64,000 nt of DNA from Neobacillus massiliamazoniensis (GCF_001048695.1 NZ_CVRB01000001.1:372001-436000), one strand, 5' to 3'. Counted from the stretch's first letter, positions 18,683 to 28,524 are shown. Made by a program: numbers and translations. The notes: generated from the letters alone by a model not told the origin.

Positions 18683-18924
18683 GGCGTTTTAAACTTGCCT
18701 GTTGATTTGCGCTCAAGAAGCGAGCATCCGCGGGCGTGCCGGGGAGCCTCCTAGGCGCTTAAGCGCCTGTGGGGTCTCCCCTGCCCCGTACTCCCGCAGG
18801 ACGTTGAATCAGCATCATTGAATCTACACCGCACGAAGGAAATGCGATAGCATTTTCGAGGATCTCGCGCCTTCCGCTCCAATCAACATTGTTTCAAAAA
18901 TCAACAATGACCTTTAACACAGCC
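18683..18924 (+). mobile_element. Family A MITE-like element, copy 3, with 8-bp target duplication
   Basis: 242 bp between ylxM and ftsY. Left end GGCGTTTTAAACTTGCCTG, right end TGACCTTTAACACAGCC. A perfect direct repeat ATTAAAAA lies at 18675-18682 and 18925-18932. The right copy is part of the ftsY terminator's T-rich tail, so insertion occurred just after that terminator. The ylxM-ffh promoter lies intact 58 bp to the left. Confidence 0.88.
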
Positions 18925-18934
18925 ATTAAAAAAG

Positions 18935-18966
18935 AAAAGCAGTACTTTTGAACAAATACTGCTTTT
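18935..18966 (-). terminator. ftsY terminator
   Basis: Arms AAAAGCAGTA / TACTGCTTTT with a 12-nt loop, followed on the minus strand by CTTTTTTAAT. It ends the rnc-smc-ftsY run. Confidence 0.85.
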
Positions 18967-18976
18967 ATACAACTAA

Positions 18977-19963
18977 TTATTCTGATTTTTCCACCTGGTC
19001 TGCAAATAAACCGTAAACATATTGTTCAGCATTGAATTCTTGGAGGTCATCCATTTTTTCTCCAAGGCCGACAAACTTCACTGGGATTTTTAATTCATTA
19101 CGGATTGCCAAAACAATACCACCTTTTGCTGTACCGTCTAATTTAGACAGTACGATGCCGCTGACATTTGTTACTTCCTTAAAGGTTTTTGCCTGAATCA
19201 GAGCATTTTGTCCGGTTGTTGCATCAAGAACTAGCAGAACCTCGTGCGGTGCCCCAGGCACTTCTCTCTCGATGACACGTTTTACTTTTTCCAGCTCTTT
19301 CATTAGGTTTACTTTATTTTGCAGCCTTCCTGCTGTATCACACAATAATATATCCGCTTTACGGGCTTTCGCTGCTTGTATCGCATCAAACATGACAGCT
19401 GCTGGGTCGGATCCTTCAGCCTGCTTAATGACTTCTACACCGACTCTTTCACCCCAAACCTCGAGCTGCTCGATTGCCCCGGCACGGAAGGTGTCACCGG
19501 CTGCCATCAGCACTTTTTTCCCTTCACTCTTAAACTTATGCCCAAGTTTACCAATTGTTGTCGTTTTTCCGACACCGTTAACCCCAACAAATAAAATAAC
19601 CGTAAGCTCGTCCGTTTGCAAATTCAAATTTGAAGTTAGCTCTTCACCGGCATTATAAATATCCACAAGCTTCTCGGAAATTACACTTTGCACCTCTGCA
19701 GGATCCTGGATATTGCGTCGTTTTACTTCCAACTTCAGCTCATCAATAAGCTTCATTACCGTATCAAAGCCGACATCCGCTTGAATCAAGATTTCTTCAA
19801 GCTCTTCAAAAAAGTCTTCATCCACCTTCCGATAACGGGCAACAAGATTGTTTACTTTTTCTGAAAAATTGCTCCTCGTTTTCGACAGGCCATCCTTAAA
19901 CTTCTCCGTCACTGAATCTGTTTGCTTCGTAATTTTTTCTTTTAATTTTTTGAAAAAGCTCAT
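18977..19963 (-). CDS. ftsY: FtsY, SRP receptor GTPase
   Basis: Membrane-associated receptor for Ffh-ribosome complexes. It has 328 residues, like B. subtilis FtsY (329), with no long acidic A domain. An amphipathic N-terminus (SFFKKLKEKITKQ) is followed by the N domain, G1 GVNGVGKTTTIGKLG at about 128, DTAGRLQNKVNLM at about 210 and LSKLDGTAKGGI at about 270. It starts 17 bp after the smc stop, giving rnc-smc-ftsY as in B. subtilis, and ends in a terminator. Confidence 0.98.
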   Translation of the reverse strand: MSFFKKLKEKITKQTDSVTEKFKDGLSKTRSNFSEKVNNLVARYRKVDEDFFEELEEILIQADVGFDTVMKLIDELKLEVKRRNIQDPAEVQSVISEKLVDIYNAGEELTSNLNLQTDELTVILFVGVNGVGKTTTIGKLGHKFKSEGKKVLMAAGDTFRAGAIEQLEVWGERVGVEVIKQAEGSDPAAVMFDAIQAAKARKADILLCDTAGRLQNKVNLMKELEKVKRVIEREVPGAPHEVLLVLDATTGQNALIQAKTFKEVTNVSGIVLSKLDGTAKGGIVLAIRNELKIPVKFVGLGEKMDDLQEFNAEQYVYGLFADQVEKSE

Positions 19964-19980
19964 TTATTTCACTTCCTTTA

Positions 19981-22900
19981 TTAGGACTCAACCAGTTCCT
20001 TCGTATCTTCTAATCGCACTGATACAAGTTTTGAGACACCGGATTCCTGCATCGTGACGCCATATAATACATCTGCTTCTTCCATTGTTCCTTTTCGATG
20101 GGTAATCACAATAAATTGAGTTTCTGAACTGTATCGTTTTAAATATTGGCTGAAGCGATAGACATTAGCTTCATCGAGAGCAGCTTCTACCTCATCTAAA
20201 ATACAGAACGGTACCGGACGTATTTTTAAAATAGAAAAGAGCAGTGCAATCGCCGTCAATGCCCGTTCTCCCCCTGATAAAAGCGCTAAATTTTGCAGCT
20301 TTTTGCCAGGAGGCTGGGCGACAATTTCCACACCTGTTTTTAGTAAGTCCTCTGGTTCTGTCAGACGTAAATCCGCTCTGCCGCCGCCGAAAAGAGCACG
20401 AAAAACGGGTTCGAAATGGGTGCGAATTCCTTCAAAAGTTTGTTTAAAGCGTCTTTTCATTTCAACGTCCATCTCTTCAATGACTTGGAAGAGGGTATCC
20501 TTAGCCTCTTGTAAATCGGTTTTTTGTTCACTCAAAAATTCATAACGTTCGGAAACACGCTCATACTCCTCTATTGCACCAAGATTAACATTACCAAGTT
20601 CTTCAATTGCTAATTTAATCAGCTTTACTTTTTTCTTGGCTTCTTCAATCGGGATCGTTAGGGGATATTGCTCTTTTGCTGCCTCAAAGGATAACAAATA
20701 TTCTTCTCTCAGGTGGGCTAAACGATTTTCTAGCTCAACATCCAAGCGGTTGATTTTCACTTCTTCATCCTTTAAAACTTCAACCATACCTTTATGAACT
20801 CGCTTTATTTCTTTTGCGTCTACTTCCATATCTTCCAGCGTTTGTGCCAGTTCTAAACGTTCTTGCCTTCTTGAGGAGATCAGTTGAATGGTTTCATCTT
20901 TATCCTGCTGCTTCCGCTTAACAGCTACTTCCAGCTGTTCCTCCCCTGAAGAACTGTTCGTCATTTCGGAGGATAATAGTTGTAGGTCCTCGTTGTAATA
21001 CGCCAGCTTCCGTTCGCTCTCATTCAAATCTTCTTTTGTCTGGACTAATCGCTCTTTTGCATTAACGAATTGCTCATTTTTCGCAGCAAGTTCAACCTTT
21101 ACATCATTAATTTGATTGATTAGCATTTCCTTCGAAGATAAATTATGAGTCTTTTGTTCGGTGAGGATTGCCATCTGATTCTCAAGAGTAGCGATCTTTT
21201 CTTTGTAGGAATCTAATGAAGCAAATAATTCATTTCTTCTACTGGTTAAAGCCCCTTGCTCCTCTTTAAACTGCGCATTTTCCAGATCATAAATGGCCAA
21301 CCGGTCATTAATTGTTTTTTCCTCTAGCTCTGCTTCACGGAGATCGCCTTTTAATGACTGTTCATTCAATCTATGGTTCTCTCCATCTTTTCGCATTCCT
21401 TCAATCTGGAGTTCTACTTCTTGGACTTCTTTCTTTAATGTTTTAACAAGGTTTTCTAAACTAGTTGTTTTTTCATCCATGATCACTAGTTTTCCCTTTA
21501 AGTCCTCAAGTTCTGTTTTACGGGATAACAGCGATGATGTTTTTTGTTTCACTGCCCCTCCCGTCATAGAGCCGCCAGGATTAACGATATCCCCATCAAC
21601 TGTAACGATACGGCAGCGGTATTGAAGAAGCTTAGCAAGTTCATTAGCGCCCTTTAGATCCTTTGCAATCACAACATTGCCAAGCAAATTGCTGATGACG
21701 TCTTCATACTTTTTTTCAAAACTTACAAGACTGCTGGCAGGGCCGATCAAGGAAGGATGATGTTGTATGGAAGAAAGCTGCGCAGCTGATAATGTTCTTC
21801 CTTTGATAACACTTAACGGCAAAAAAGTGGCCCGGCCATAGCCATTCTGTTTTAAAAATTGAATGGCTGCTCTTGCGTTTTGCTCATGATCTACAACAAT
21901 GTGCTGAAGCGCCCCACCAAGCGCGGTTTCAAATGCGAGATCGTACTCTTTCGGGACTGACACCAGTTCAGCAACGGCCCCTTCGATTCCATTAAGATTT
22001 TTTCCCCGAGCCTTTAATACTTCTTTGACACCTTGAAAAAAGCCAGAAAACTCTTCTTCCATTTCTTCTAACATTTCTTTTCTTGACTTTGCTTTTTGTA
22101 AAATTTGATATGCATCATATAAAGTCTTTTCTTGCTTTTGATAATTCGTTTTGACCGTCTCTCGCTTACGTTCTTCATTGCGATAAACGGCAACCTGATC
22201 CGCTAGTTTCCTTTGAATATCCTCTAACGCTGAAAGAACCTCAATCTTTTTAGTTTGGGCAATTTGGCGCTCTTTTAGGAATTTATCATTTTCTGCATCA
22301 AGGCGATTGCTCTTTTTTTCGTGCACTTCAAACTGCTGATCAATATACTTAATTTCGTTTTTCGCACTCGTTTGTTCGTTTAAAAGATCAAAATATTCAC
22401 TTTTTAATGCTTCTATTTTTTCGTCAATATTTTCTGCGAATAGCAGCATTTTTTCCTGCTTTTCTTTTAAAACCCTTTGTAGTTCCTTTGATTGTACGTT
22501 AAGAACCCTAACAGCTTCTTCCTGTACTCCACTATTCTTTTTTAAAAGACTTATTTTTTCGGTTATTTCCTGGATATTTTTCTCAAGCTGTTCTTTATTT
22601 TGTGAGGCATTTTTCTTCCGTTCTTTCAATACCTCTTTTCTTCCTTCTAATTTTTCAAGCTCTTCAGTGGCATGGAGTAAAACATTCTGCAAGCTTGAGA
22701 TTGACTCATCTAATGCAGTCAGGTGATCCCTTGTTTCTTCCATTTTTGCTTCCTTTTTCTGCATCTCTGCAGAAAGCTTTAATTCCTCTTGTTGATGTTC
22801 TAGAAGCTGTTTGGAAAACCGTTCCCATTTATGATGAAGGTCTTCAATTTCATATACCGTTAGCGAAACTTCAATTTTTTCTAGTTCATCTTTTTTCTCT

Positions 22901-23547
22901 AAGTAGTCCTTAGCGATGGAAGCTTGAATTTTTAATGGCTCCACTTGGCTTTCTAATTCATGAATAATATCATTGACACGATTTAAGTTATCCTGAGTCT
23001 CCGTAAGCTTTCCTTCTGCTTGCCTCTTACGGTTTTTATACTTCAATACCCCTGCGGCTTCCTCAAAAATCGTCCTTCGATCTTCTGCTTTACTATTTAA
23101 TATTTCTTCCACTTTTCCTTGGCTAATAATCGAAAAAGCTTCTTTACCAAGACCGGAATCCATAAATAAATCAACGATATCTTTAAGTCGGCAGGGCTGT
23201 TTATTGATGAAAAAATCACTATCACCCGATCGAGAAACCCTCCGAGTTACACTTACCTCGTTATAATCAATCGCAAGTCCCTGTTCTTCATTATCCAAGG
23301 TCAAGGAAACTTCAGCAAAATTAAGAGCTTTTCTTGTATCGCTCCCGGCAAAAATAATATCTTCCATTTTGGAGCCTCTTAACGATTTAGCTGATTGTTC
23401 TCCTAATACCCAGCGAATGGCATCAGTGATATTGCTTTTTCCACTTCCATTTGGGCCGACAACAGCCGTAACTCCTGGAACAAAATCCACTCCGATACGA
23501 TCGGCGAAGGATTTAAAACCAATGATATCTAACCGTTTTAAATACAT
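19981..23547 (-). CDS. smc: Chromosome segregation ATPase Smc
   Basis: Condensin subunit that organises and separates the chromosome. It has 1188 residues (B. subtilis 1186). Walker A GPNGSGKSNITDAIRWVLG lies at 32-50 and a first coiled coil spans about 170-500. The hinge at about 510-670 includes GGALQHIVVDHEQNARAAI and a GGSMTGG turn, and the second coil spans about 675-1020. The signature is ALLSGGERALTAIALLF, with Walker B PFCILDEVEAALDE. It starts 36 bp after rnc. The MukB-type or SbcC alternatives are excluded by the hinge and length. Confidence 0.98.
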   Translation of the reverse strand: MYLKRLDIIGFKSFADRIGVDFVPGVTAVVGPNGSGKSNITDAIRWVLGEQSAKSLRGSKMEDIIFAGSDTRKALNFAEVSLTLDNEEQGLAIDYNEVSVTRRVSRSGDSDFFINKQPCRLKDIVDLFMDSGLGKEAFSIISQGKVEEILNSKAEDRRTIFEEAAGVLKYKNRKRQAEGKLTETQDNLNRVNDIIHELESQVEPLKIQASIAKDYLEKKDELEKIEVSLTVYEIEDLHHKWERFSKQLLEHQQEELKLSAEMQKKEAKMEETRDHLTALDESISSLQNVLLHATEELEKLEGRKEVLKERKKNASQNKEQLEKNIQEITEKISLLKKNSGVQEEAVRVLNVQSKELQRVLKEKQEKMLLFAENIDEKIEALKSEYFDLLNEQTSAKNEIKYIDQQFEVHEKKSNRLDAENDKFLKERQIAQTKKIEVLSALEDIQRKLADQVAVYRNEERKRETVKTNYQKQEKTLYDAYQILQKAKSRKEMLEEMEEEFSGFFQGVKEVLKARGKNLNGIEGAVAELVSVPKEYDLAFETALGGALQHIVVDHEQNARAAIQFLKQNGYGRATFLPLSVIKGRTLSAAQLSSIQHHPSLIGPASSLVSFEKKYEDVISNLLGNVVIAKDLKGANELAKLLQYRCRIVTVDGDIVNPGGSMTGGAVKQKTSSLLSRKTELEDLKGKLVIMDEKTTSLENLVKTLKKEVQEVELQIEGMRKDGENHRLNEQSLKGDLREAELEEKTINDRLAIYDLENAQFKEEQGALTSRRNELFASLDSYKEKIATLENQMAILTEQKTHNLSSKEMLINQINDVKVELAAKNEQFVNAKERLVQTKEDLNESERKLAYYNEDLQLLSSEMTNSSSGEEQLEVAVKRKQQDKDETIQLISSRRQERLELAQTLEDMEVDAKEIKRVHKGMVEVLKDEEVKINRLDVELENRLAHLREEYLLSFEAAKEQYPLTIPIEEAKKKVKLIKLAIEELGNVNLGAIEEYERVSERYEFLSEQKTDLQEAKDTLFQVIEEMDVEMKRRFKQTFEGIRTHFEPVFRALFGGGRADLRLTEPEDLLKTGVEIVAQPPGKKLQNLALLSGGERALTAIALLFSILKIRPVPFCILDEVEAALDEANVYRFSQYLKRYSSETQFIVITHRKGTMEEADVLYGVTMQESGVSKLVSVRLEDTKELVES

Positions 23548-23583
23548 TCCATTATCCTCCCTTGCCGGCGGCCGTTTATGTCT

Positions 23584-24321
23584 TTACAGAGTTGTTTTTT
23601 CTTTTAATACCGCAAGCGCCATTTGGGCGGCATGTTGTTCTGCTTCTTTTTTGGATTTTCCGGTCCCGATCCCTAACTCATTACCATTCAAGGAAACTCT
23701 AGAGACAAATTCCTTATTGTGAGCTGGTCCTTTTTCTTGAAGGACACGGTATTCAATTACACCTGTACCATTACGCTGAATTAATTCTTGCAATTGGCTT
23801 TTAAAATCCATCACATGAGAAAAAGCACCTGCGTTTATTTTTGGAAAAACCACTTTTTCAAGAAGACCAATAACAACTTCAATTCCTTTATCCAAAAATA
23901 ATGCACCGATGAAGGCCTCAAAAACGTCAGCTAGTAGTGCCGGACGTTCTCTTCCACCGGTCATTTCCTCTCCCTTCCCTAACAAAATTAAACTCCCAAA
24001 GGAAAGCTCATTTGCTAGGGTAACGAGTGAAGGCTCACAGACAATGGCTGCTCTGAGTTTCGTAAGTTCTCCTTCGCTCATCAATGGATATTTTTTAAAA
24101 AGGAATTGAGATACAGTCAACTCGAGTACAGCATCTCCTAAAAATTCTAGCCGTTCATTATCTTCAGACGGCTTTCTGCGATGCTCATTCACATAGGATG
24201 AATGAGTGAAAGCTTGCTTTAATAATCTTTCATCTTCGAACGAAATTCCAATATTTTCTTGAAAATCCTTAAATTGATTTTCTTTTGCGCGAACATTCTT
24301 TTCTTTTCCATTTTTGCGCAT
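23584..24321 (-). CDS. rnc: Ribonuclease III
   Basis: Double-strand-specific endoribonuclease that processes rRNA, scRNA and antisense pairs. It has 245 residues from ATG 24321 (MRKNGKEKN); an in-frame GTG twelve bases upstream belongs to the GGTGGAG ribosome-binding site. The signature [15 protein letters not shown] is at about 55, the second acidic cluster [16 protein letters not shown] at about 125, and a dsRNA-binding domain covers the last 75 residues. First gene of rnc-smc-ftsY, separated from acpP by a terminator. Confidence 0.97.
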   Translation of the reverse strand: MRKNGKEKNVRAKENQFKDFQENIGISFEDERLLKQAFTHSSYVNEHRRKPSEDNERLEFLGDAVLELTVSQFLFKKYPLMSEGELTKLRAAIVCEPSLVTLANELSFGSLILLGKGEEMTGGRERPALLADVFEAFIGALFLDKGIEVVIGLLEKVVFPKINAGAFSHVMDFKSQLQELIQRNGTGVIEYRVLQEKGPAHNKEFVSRVSLNGNELGIGTGKSKKEAEQHAAQMALAVLKEKTTL

Positions 24322-24439
24322 GAAAGTCTCCACCTTGCATTAAATTTACACATTTCTTTGAGATCTGTTTAGATAATATCATTCAAAATGCTAAGAGGCG
24401 TCTCTCCTCTTCATGCCTCATGTTCTATAGTACAGAAGA

Positions 24440-24463
24440 AAGCTCCGTTTGAAAACGGAGCTT
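24440..24463 (-). terminator. acpP terminator
   Basis: Perfect 11-bp stem AAGCTCCGTTT / AAACGGAGCTT with a GA loop, followed by TTCTTCTG on the minus strand. It lies 17 bp beyond the acpP stop. Confidence 0.75.
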
Positions 24464-24479
24464 CCAAGAAATCCAACGA

Positions 24480-24713
24480 TTATCTTTTGCTATTTATGTA
24501 GTTAACAGCATCACCAACCGAGCCGATTTTTTCAGCATCATCGTCAGAAATTTCCATATCGAACTCATCTTCTAATTCCATTACTAGTTCAACTACGTCA
24601 AGGGAATCAGCGCCAAGATCATCCTTAAAAGAAGCCTCAAGCGTAACTTGCGACTCGTCTACTCCTAAACGGTCAACGATGATCTTTGTAACACGTTCTA
24701 ATACATCTGCCAT
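24480..24713 (-). CDS. acpP: Acyl carrier protein
   Basis: Carrier of growing acyl chains in type II fatty acid synthesis. It has 77 residues. The phosphopantetheine attachment Ser37 lies in the classic [18 protein letters not shown]. The protein is very acidic, as usual. GGGGAGGTGAACA precedes the ATG. In B. subtilis acpA follows fabG in the FapR operon. Here family B hairpins separate the two, but a plausible own promoter lies close upstream of acpP. Confidence 0.98.
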   Translation of the reverse strand: MADVLERVTKIIVDRLGVDESQVTLEASFKDDLGADSLDVVELVMELEDEFDMEISDDDAEKIGSVGDAVNYINSKR

Positions 24714-24736
24714 GCTTGTTCACCTCCCCTCAAGCT

Positions 24737-24764
24737 ATTATAGTGTATTACATCCAAATAAGAA
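24737..24764 (-). promoter_or_regulatory. Candidate acpP promoter
   Basis: Perfect TATAAT (24737-24742) 24 bp before the acpP start. The best -35 is only TTCTTA with a 16-bp spacer, so the call rests on the -10 box and on position. Confidence 0.45.
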
Positions 24765-24800
24765 ATGAAAGAAAAAATTTTTGTCAGTACCTTGTTAAGA

Positions 24801-24992
24801 CACTTCCGCTTTTTTTGTCTAGCTCCAGGCGCCATAGGCTCGGTGTCACAAGGCGCTTCCGCTTTTCATTTGTCCAGCTCCAGCGCCTAGCCCCTCGGGG
24901 TCATAAGCCACTTCCAAAACGAAGGCAAAAAGCGCCTTCTTTTTGGAAGCGTCTTATGCCTGTCGGGGCTGATCAAGGCGCTTCCGCTTTTC
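24801..24992 (-). repeat. Family B elements between acpP and fabG (one minimal, one with a replaced inner stem)
   Basis: Both are inverted relative to the array at 3781. The piece at 24801-24867 is almost only the outer frame (AAAAGCGGAAGCGCCTTG ... GGCGCCTGGAGCTAGACAA). The piece at 24869-24992 keeps the outer arms but has a different inner hairpin, CTTCCAAAAaGAAGGC / GCCTTCgTTTTGGAAG, instead of AAGCCAATCCG/CGGATTGGCTT. No gene is present in this 283-bp gap. Confidence 0.85.
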
Positions 24993-24996
24993 TTTT

Positions 24997-25740
24997 TTAC
25001 ATTACCATGCCGCCGTCAATATGGAGCGTCTGACCAGTCATATATGCAGAGTCATCAGATGCTAGAAATGCAGTTACTTTTGCAATATCTTTAGGCTCTC
25101 CTAATCGGGCCAAAGGAATCTGTTTTAACATCTCTGCTTTTATTTCCTCAGTTAACTTATCTGTCATATCGGTTGTAATGAAGCCTGGAGCAATTGCATT
25201 TACCGTAATATTACGAGAAGCAAGTTCCTTGGCTGTTGTTTTCGTCAATCCGATGACACCCGCTTTTGCTGCGACATAATTAGCCTGCCCCGGATTTCCA
25301 CTTACACCGACAATTGAAGCAATATTAATAATCCTTCCATAGCGCTGCTTCATCATCTGTCTAGTTACCGCTTTCGTACAAAGGAATACGCCCTTAAGAT
25401 TAATATTAATGACTTCGTCCCATTCTTCCTCTTTCATTCTCATTAATAGGTTATCCCTTGTAATACCAGCGTTATTAACAAGGATATCCAGCTTACCAAA
25501 ACGATCAACGGCAGCCTTAATCATTTCTGCTACTTGGTCAGAATCTGAAACATCACATTTCACCGTAAAGGCATCCCGGCCAAGGGCTTTTATTTCATCC
25601 ACAACCTCATTTGCTTTTGCTTCACTACCGGCAAAATTAACAGCTACGTTTGCTCCCTGTCTAGCTAGTTCAAGGGCGATTTCTCTGCCAATTCCTCTTG
25701 AAGCACCAGTAACCAGAGCGGCTTTTCCTTCTAAATTCAT
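24997..25740 (-). CDS. fabG: 3-oxoacyl-ACP reductase FabG
   Basis: NADPH-dependent short-chain dehydrogenase for the first reduction of fatty acid elongation. It has 247 residues. The nucleotide site [12 protein letters not shown] is at about 10-21, NNAGITRDN at about 88, the catalytic Ser in NIASIVG at about 138 and Tyr-x3-Lys in NYVAAKAGV at about 151. It overlaps the fabD end by 4 bp (translational coupling), last of the fapR-plsX-fabD-fabG run. Confidence 0.97.
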   Translation of the reverse strand: MNLEGKAALVTGASRGIGREIALELARQGANVAVNFAGSEAKANEVVDEIKALGRDAFTVKCDVSDSDQVAEMIKAAVDRFGKLDILVNNAGITRDNLLMRMKEEEWDEVININLKGVFLCTKAVTRQMMKQRYGRIINIASIVGVSGNPGQANYVAAKAGVIGLTKTTAKELASRNITVNAIAPGFITTDMTDKLTEEIKAEMLKQIPLARLGEPKDIAKVTAFLASDDSAYMTGQTLHIDGGMVM

Positions 25741-26684
25741 AATTTTTCCTCCTTTAAGGCATTAATCACTGTTTGACAGCTTTCCTCATCCGAAACGGAA
25801 TACACTTTCACTGAGCGATCAATTTTTTTAATTAAACCAGAAAGTACTTTTCCAGGTCCAATTTCAATAAAGGTATCCACGCCCAAATCAATCATTTTTT
25901 GGACTGAATCCTCCCATAATACAGGGCTATAGAGTTGTTCGATTAGTTTTTCTTTAATTTCAACTGCCAAACTCATAACATCTGCAGATACATTGGCGAT
26001 AACTGGAATGGCTGCATCTTTCATGTCGAGTCCATCTAACACGGCTCGTAATTCAGTTGAAGCTGGTTTCATTAATGATGAATGAAATGGACCACTAACT
26101 ACTAAAGGAATGACGCGTTTTGCACCACTTTCTTTGGCCTTTTCTCCTGCCAATTCAACTCCTTTTCTTGAGCCTGAAATCACGATTTGCCCAGGGCAGT
26201 TTAAATTTGCCAGAGATACAGGAAAGCCTGATTCATCGACCGATTGTGTTGCCTCAGATAGGCTTTTTCGGTCAAGCCCTAAAACAGCCGCCATTGTCCC
26301 TTCACCATTTGGAACAGCCTTCTCCATAAACTCTCCTCTTTTGCGGACAGCATAAACACCTTCTTCAAAGGTTAATGCACGTGCTGCGACTAGAGCGGTA
26401 TATTCCCCTAAACTATGACCTGCAACATAATCGGCTTTAATTCCTGACCTTTGAAAATAGTCTAAAATGGCAATGCTAGTCGTTAGCAAGGCTGGTTGGG
26501 CATTAACCGTTTTCGTTAACTCTTCTTGAGGCCCTTCAAAAATAAGTTCACTTAATTGATATTTCAAGGTTTGGTCTGCTTTGCTGAAATAATCCATAAC
26601 CTCAGGATGCTGATCTGCCAACACTTTTCCCATTCCCGTAACCTGTGAACCTTGCCCTGGAAAAACAAATGCTACCTTACTCAT
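25737..26684 (-). CDS. fabD: Malonyl-CoA:ACP transacylase FabD
   Basis: Transfers malonyl groups to ACP. It has 315 residues. N-terminal [15 protein letters not shown], the nucleophile Ser in [15 protein letters not shown] at about 90, and the second catalytic residue in [10 protein letters not shown] (His at about 200) are intact. It starts 15 bp after plsX and overlaps fabG by 4 bp. Confidence 0.97.
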   Translation of the reverse strand: MSKVAFVFPGQGSQVTGMGKVLADQHPEVMDYFSKADQTLKYQLSELIFEGPQEELTKTVNAQPALLTTSIAILDYFQRSGIKADYVAGHSLGEYTALVAARALTFEEGVYAVRKRGEFMEKAVPNGEGTMAAVLGLDRKSLSEATQSVDESGFPVSLANLNCPGQIVISGSRKGVELAGEKAKESGAKRVIPLVVSGPFHSSLMKPASTELRAVLDGLDMKDAAIPVIANVSADVMSLAVEIKEKLIEQLYSPVLWEDSVQKMIDLGVDTFIEIGPGKVLSGLIKKIDRSVKVYSVSDEESCQTVINALKEEKL

Positions 26685-26699
26685 TTCAACTCTCCTTCT

Positions 26700-27704
26700 T
26701 TAGCTCTCAATTTTAGAATTACTTGACTCTTCGACCGTTTTTTGGATTTGTCCGACTACACCTTTTTCAACCATGTCTTTTGTTTGCCTAATGGCACTAA
26801 AAATAGCCCGGCTATTCGATGAGCCATGTGCTTTGATGACAGGGGACTTTAACCCAAATAAAGCAGCCCCACCATATTCTGAATAATCCAATGTATTTTT
26901 CAAGCTCATTAAATTCGGTTTTAAAACAGCAGCGGCCAATTTACTTTTTAAACTGCTCATTAATGTAGTCTTTAACATTTTAAACATGGAAAGTGCAGTT
27001 CCCTCAATCGTTTTTAATACCATGTTTCCGGTAAACCCATCGGTCACGACCACATCTGCGACTCCTTCAAGTAAGTCACGAGCTTCCACATTTCCGATGA
27101 AATTTAAATCGGCATTTTTTAGAAGGTCAAAGGAATGCTTTGTTAATTCATTTCCTTTCTTCTCTTCCGTTCCGATGTTTAGTAGTCCAACTCGAGGTCT
27201 TGTTACCCCTCTTACTTTTTCGCTGTAGATAGAACCCATAATGGCATATTGAAGTAAATGCTCTGGTTTAGCATCGGCGTTAGCTCCCACATCAAGCAGA
27301 AGAAAGCCTTCCCCTCCTAATGTTGGCAGAGTAGGAGCTAAAGCAGGACGATCAATCCCTTCAATTCTTCCTACAACAAAAAGTCCAGCAGCCATTAATG
27401 CACCAGTATTCCCTGCAGAAATACAAGCATCAACAGACCCGTCAGCTGCTTGCTGTGCGGCAAGAACCATCGAGGCATTTTTTTTACGGCGGACTGCTCT
27501 TACTGGTTCATCTGTTCCAAGAATGACTTCCGTCGTATGTAGAATAGTGATTCGTTCATCAGAAGTTAAATATTCTTTTATTTGCTTTTCATCCCCGACA
27601 AGGGTTATATGTAGGTTGGAAAATTCTTGGACTGCTTTCATGGCACCAAGTACTATTTCCTTTGGTGCGTTGTCACCGCCCATTGCATCTATTGCAATTT
27701 TCAT
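26700..27704 (-). CDS. plsX: PlsX, phosphate acyltransferase
   Basis: Makes acyl-phosphate from acyl-ACP for PlsY in phosphatidic acid synthesis; a peripheral membrane enzyme. It has 334 residues. [20 protein letters not shown] opens the protein, [12 protein letters not shown] lies at about 97, [19 protein letters not shown] at about 135 and [13 protein letters not shown] at about 215. It is 13 bp from fapR and in the same operon. Confidence 0.97.
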   Translation of the reverse strand: MKIAIDAMGGDNAPKEIVLGAMKAVQEFSNLHITLVGDEKQIKEYLTSDERITILHTTEVILGTDEPVRAVRRKKNASMVLAAQQAADGSVDACISAGNTGALMAAGLFVVGRIEGIDRPALAPTLPTLGGEGFLLLDVGANADAKPEHLLQYAIMGSIYSEKVRGVTRPRVGLLNIGTEEKKGNELTKHSFDLLKNADLNFIGNVEARDLLEGVADVVVTDGFTGNMVLKTIEGTALSMFKMLKTTLMSSLKSKLAAAVLKPNLMSLKNTLDYSEYGGAALFGLKSPVIKAHGSSNSRAIFSAIRQTKDMVEKGVVGQIQKTVEESSNSKIES

Positions 27705-27717
27705 TTCGGATCATCCT

Positions 27718-28284
27718 TTATTGATTTTTCGAACGATACATTTCAAATTCTCCGGTAAAAACTAGTTCATTGTTGACTGAGCTGTTAACTTCAACAAAGG
27801 TTCGTCCGTGTTCCTTATCAATTTTCAAAACTCTTGCTTTCGCTATTACCCGTTCATTTTGTTTAACAGAACGCTTAAATTGGATATTGGCCTTTGCAGT
27901 TAATGCTAATTCATCATTAATAACAGCTACAGCAAGAGAGTTCGCCTGTGCAAAAACATGATGCCCCCGAGCAATTTTGTTTCTTTTGAAAACATGCTCT
28001 TCCTTTACGTCAAAAATGGAAATCGCACTTTGATCAAGTTCAATATCAATGATTTCACCAATCACTTCTTCAAGCGGCAAGGAACGAACTTCATCTTCAT
28101 ATCGCTTCTCGGCAACATTTTTAATTCGTTCACGCAATTCAGGAATCGACAATTCTAACCGGTCTAGCCGAATGGTTTGAACACTTACTTGAAATTTTTC
28201 TGCTAGCTCTTCATCCGTAATAAAGGGATTTTCTTTAATTGTTGTTGATAACAATTGTTGGCGTTCTTTTTTGGTTCTTCTCAT
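27718..28284 (-). CDS. fapR: FapR, malonyl-CoA-responsive repressor of lipid synthesis
   Basis: Represses fatty-acid and phospholipid genes and is released by malonyl-CoA. It has 188 residues from ATG 28284 ([12 protein letters not shown]), exactly the B. subtilis length; the open frame continues 24 codons upstream through the operator and is not coding. The N-terminal helix-turn-helix ([22 protein letters not shown]) is followed by [15 protein letters not shown] and a hot-dog effector domain with [18 protein letters not shown]. It leads the fapR-plsX-fabD-fabG operon and should repress itself. Confidence 0.98.
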   Translation of the reverse strand: MRRTKKERQQLLSTTIKENPFITDEELAEKFQVSVQTIRLDRLELSIPELRERIKNVAEKRYEDEVRSLPLEEVIGEIIDIELDQSAISIFDVKEEHVFKRNKIARGHHVFAQANSLAVAVINDELALTAKANIQFKRSVKQNERVIAKARVLKIDKEHGRTFVEVNSSVNNELVFTGEFEMYRSKNQ

Positions 28285-28304
28285 TTTATTCACACCATCC
28301 GAGC

Positions 28305-28356
28305 TCTTATGACTAGGTACTAATAGTAGTATAAAATTAGAAAAAGCAGATTGCAA
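28305..28356 (-). promoter_or_regulatory. fapR operon promoter with FapR operator
   Basis: TTGCAA (28351-28356), a 17-bp spacer and TATACT (28328-28333) on the minus strand. Immediately downstream, ATTAGTACCTAGTCATAAG (about 28306-28325) matches the B. subtilis fapR operator ATTAGTACCTAGTCTTAATT closely. This places repression at the start of transcription. The promoter overlaps the recG terminator stem. Confidence 0.9.
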
Positions 28357-28390
28357 GAATTATTCTTTACAACCTGCTTTTTCTAATTTT
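28333..28390 (-). terminator. recG terminator sharing DNA with the fapR promoter
   Basis: A perfect 17-bp inverted repeat, AAAATTAGAAAAAGCAG (28333-28349) with CTGCTTTTTCTAATTTT (28374-28390), loop about 24 nt. Read from recG, the second arm ends in TTTTTCTAATTTT. This arm is also the spacer between the fapR -35 and -10 boxes. The weak A/T-rich stem makes its strength uncertain. Confidence 0.65.
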
Positions 28391-28524
28391 TTTGAAAGTT
28401 GACTGGAGAAGCTCGAGCTTACCAACTAATCCCAAAATTGTAGATTGTAGGCCGAATTTCGTAGATACCTCTCCGAATTTGTAGATAGTCCTAAAAATTT
28501 GCACCTTAAAGAAATTGAACTATT

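Noticed and set aside
28420..28500. Short direct repeats of GAATTTsGTAGATA between fapR and recG
   Set aside because: Only two or three degenerate copies, with no palindrome or promoter association; too little to call an operator.
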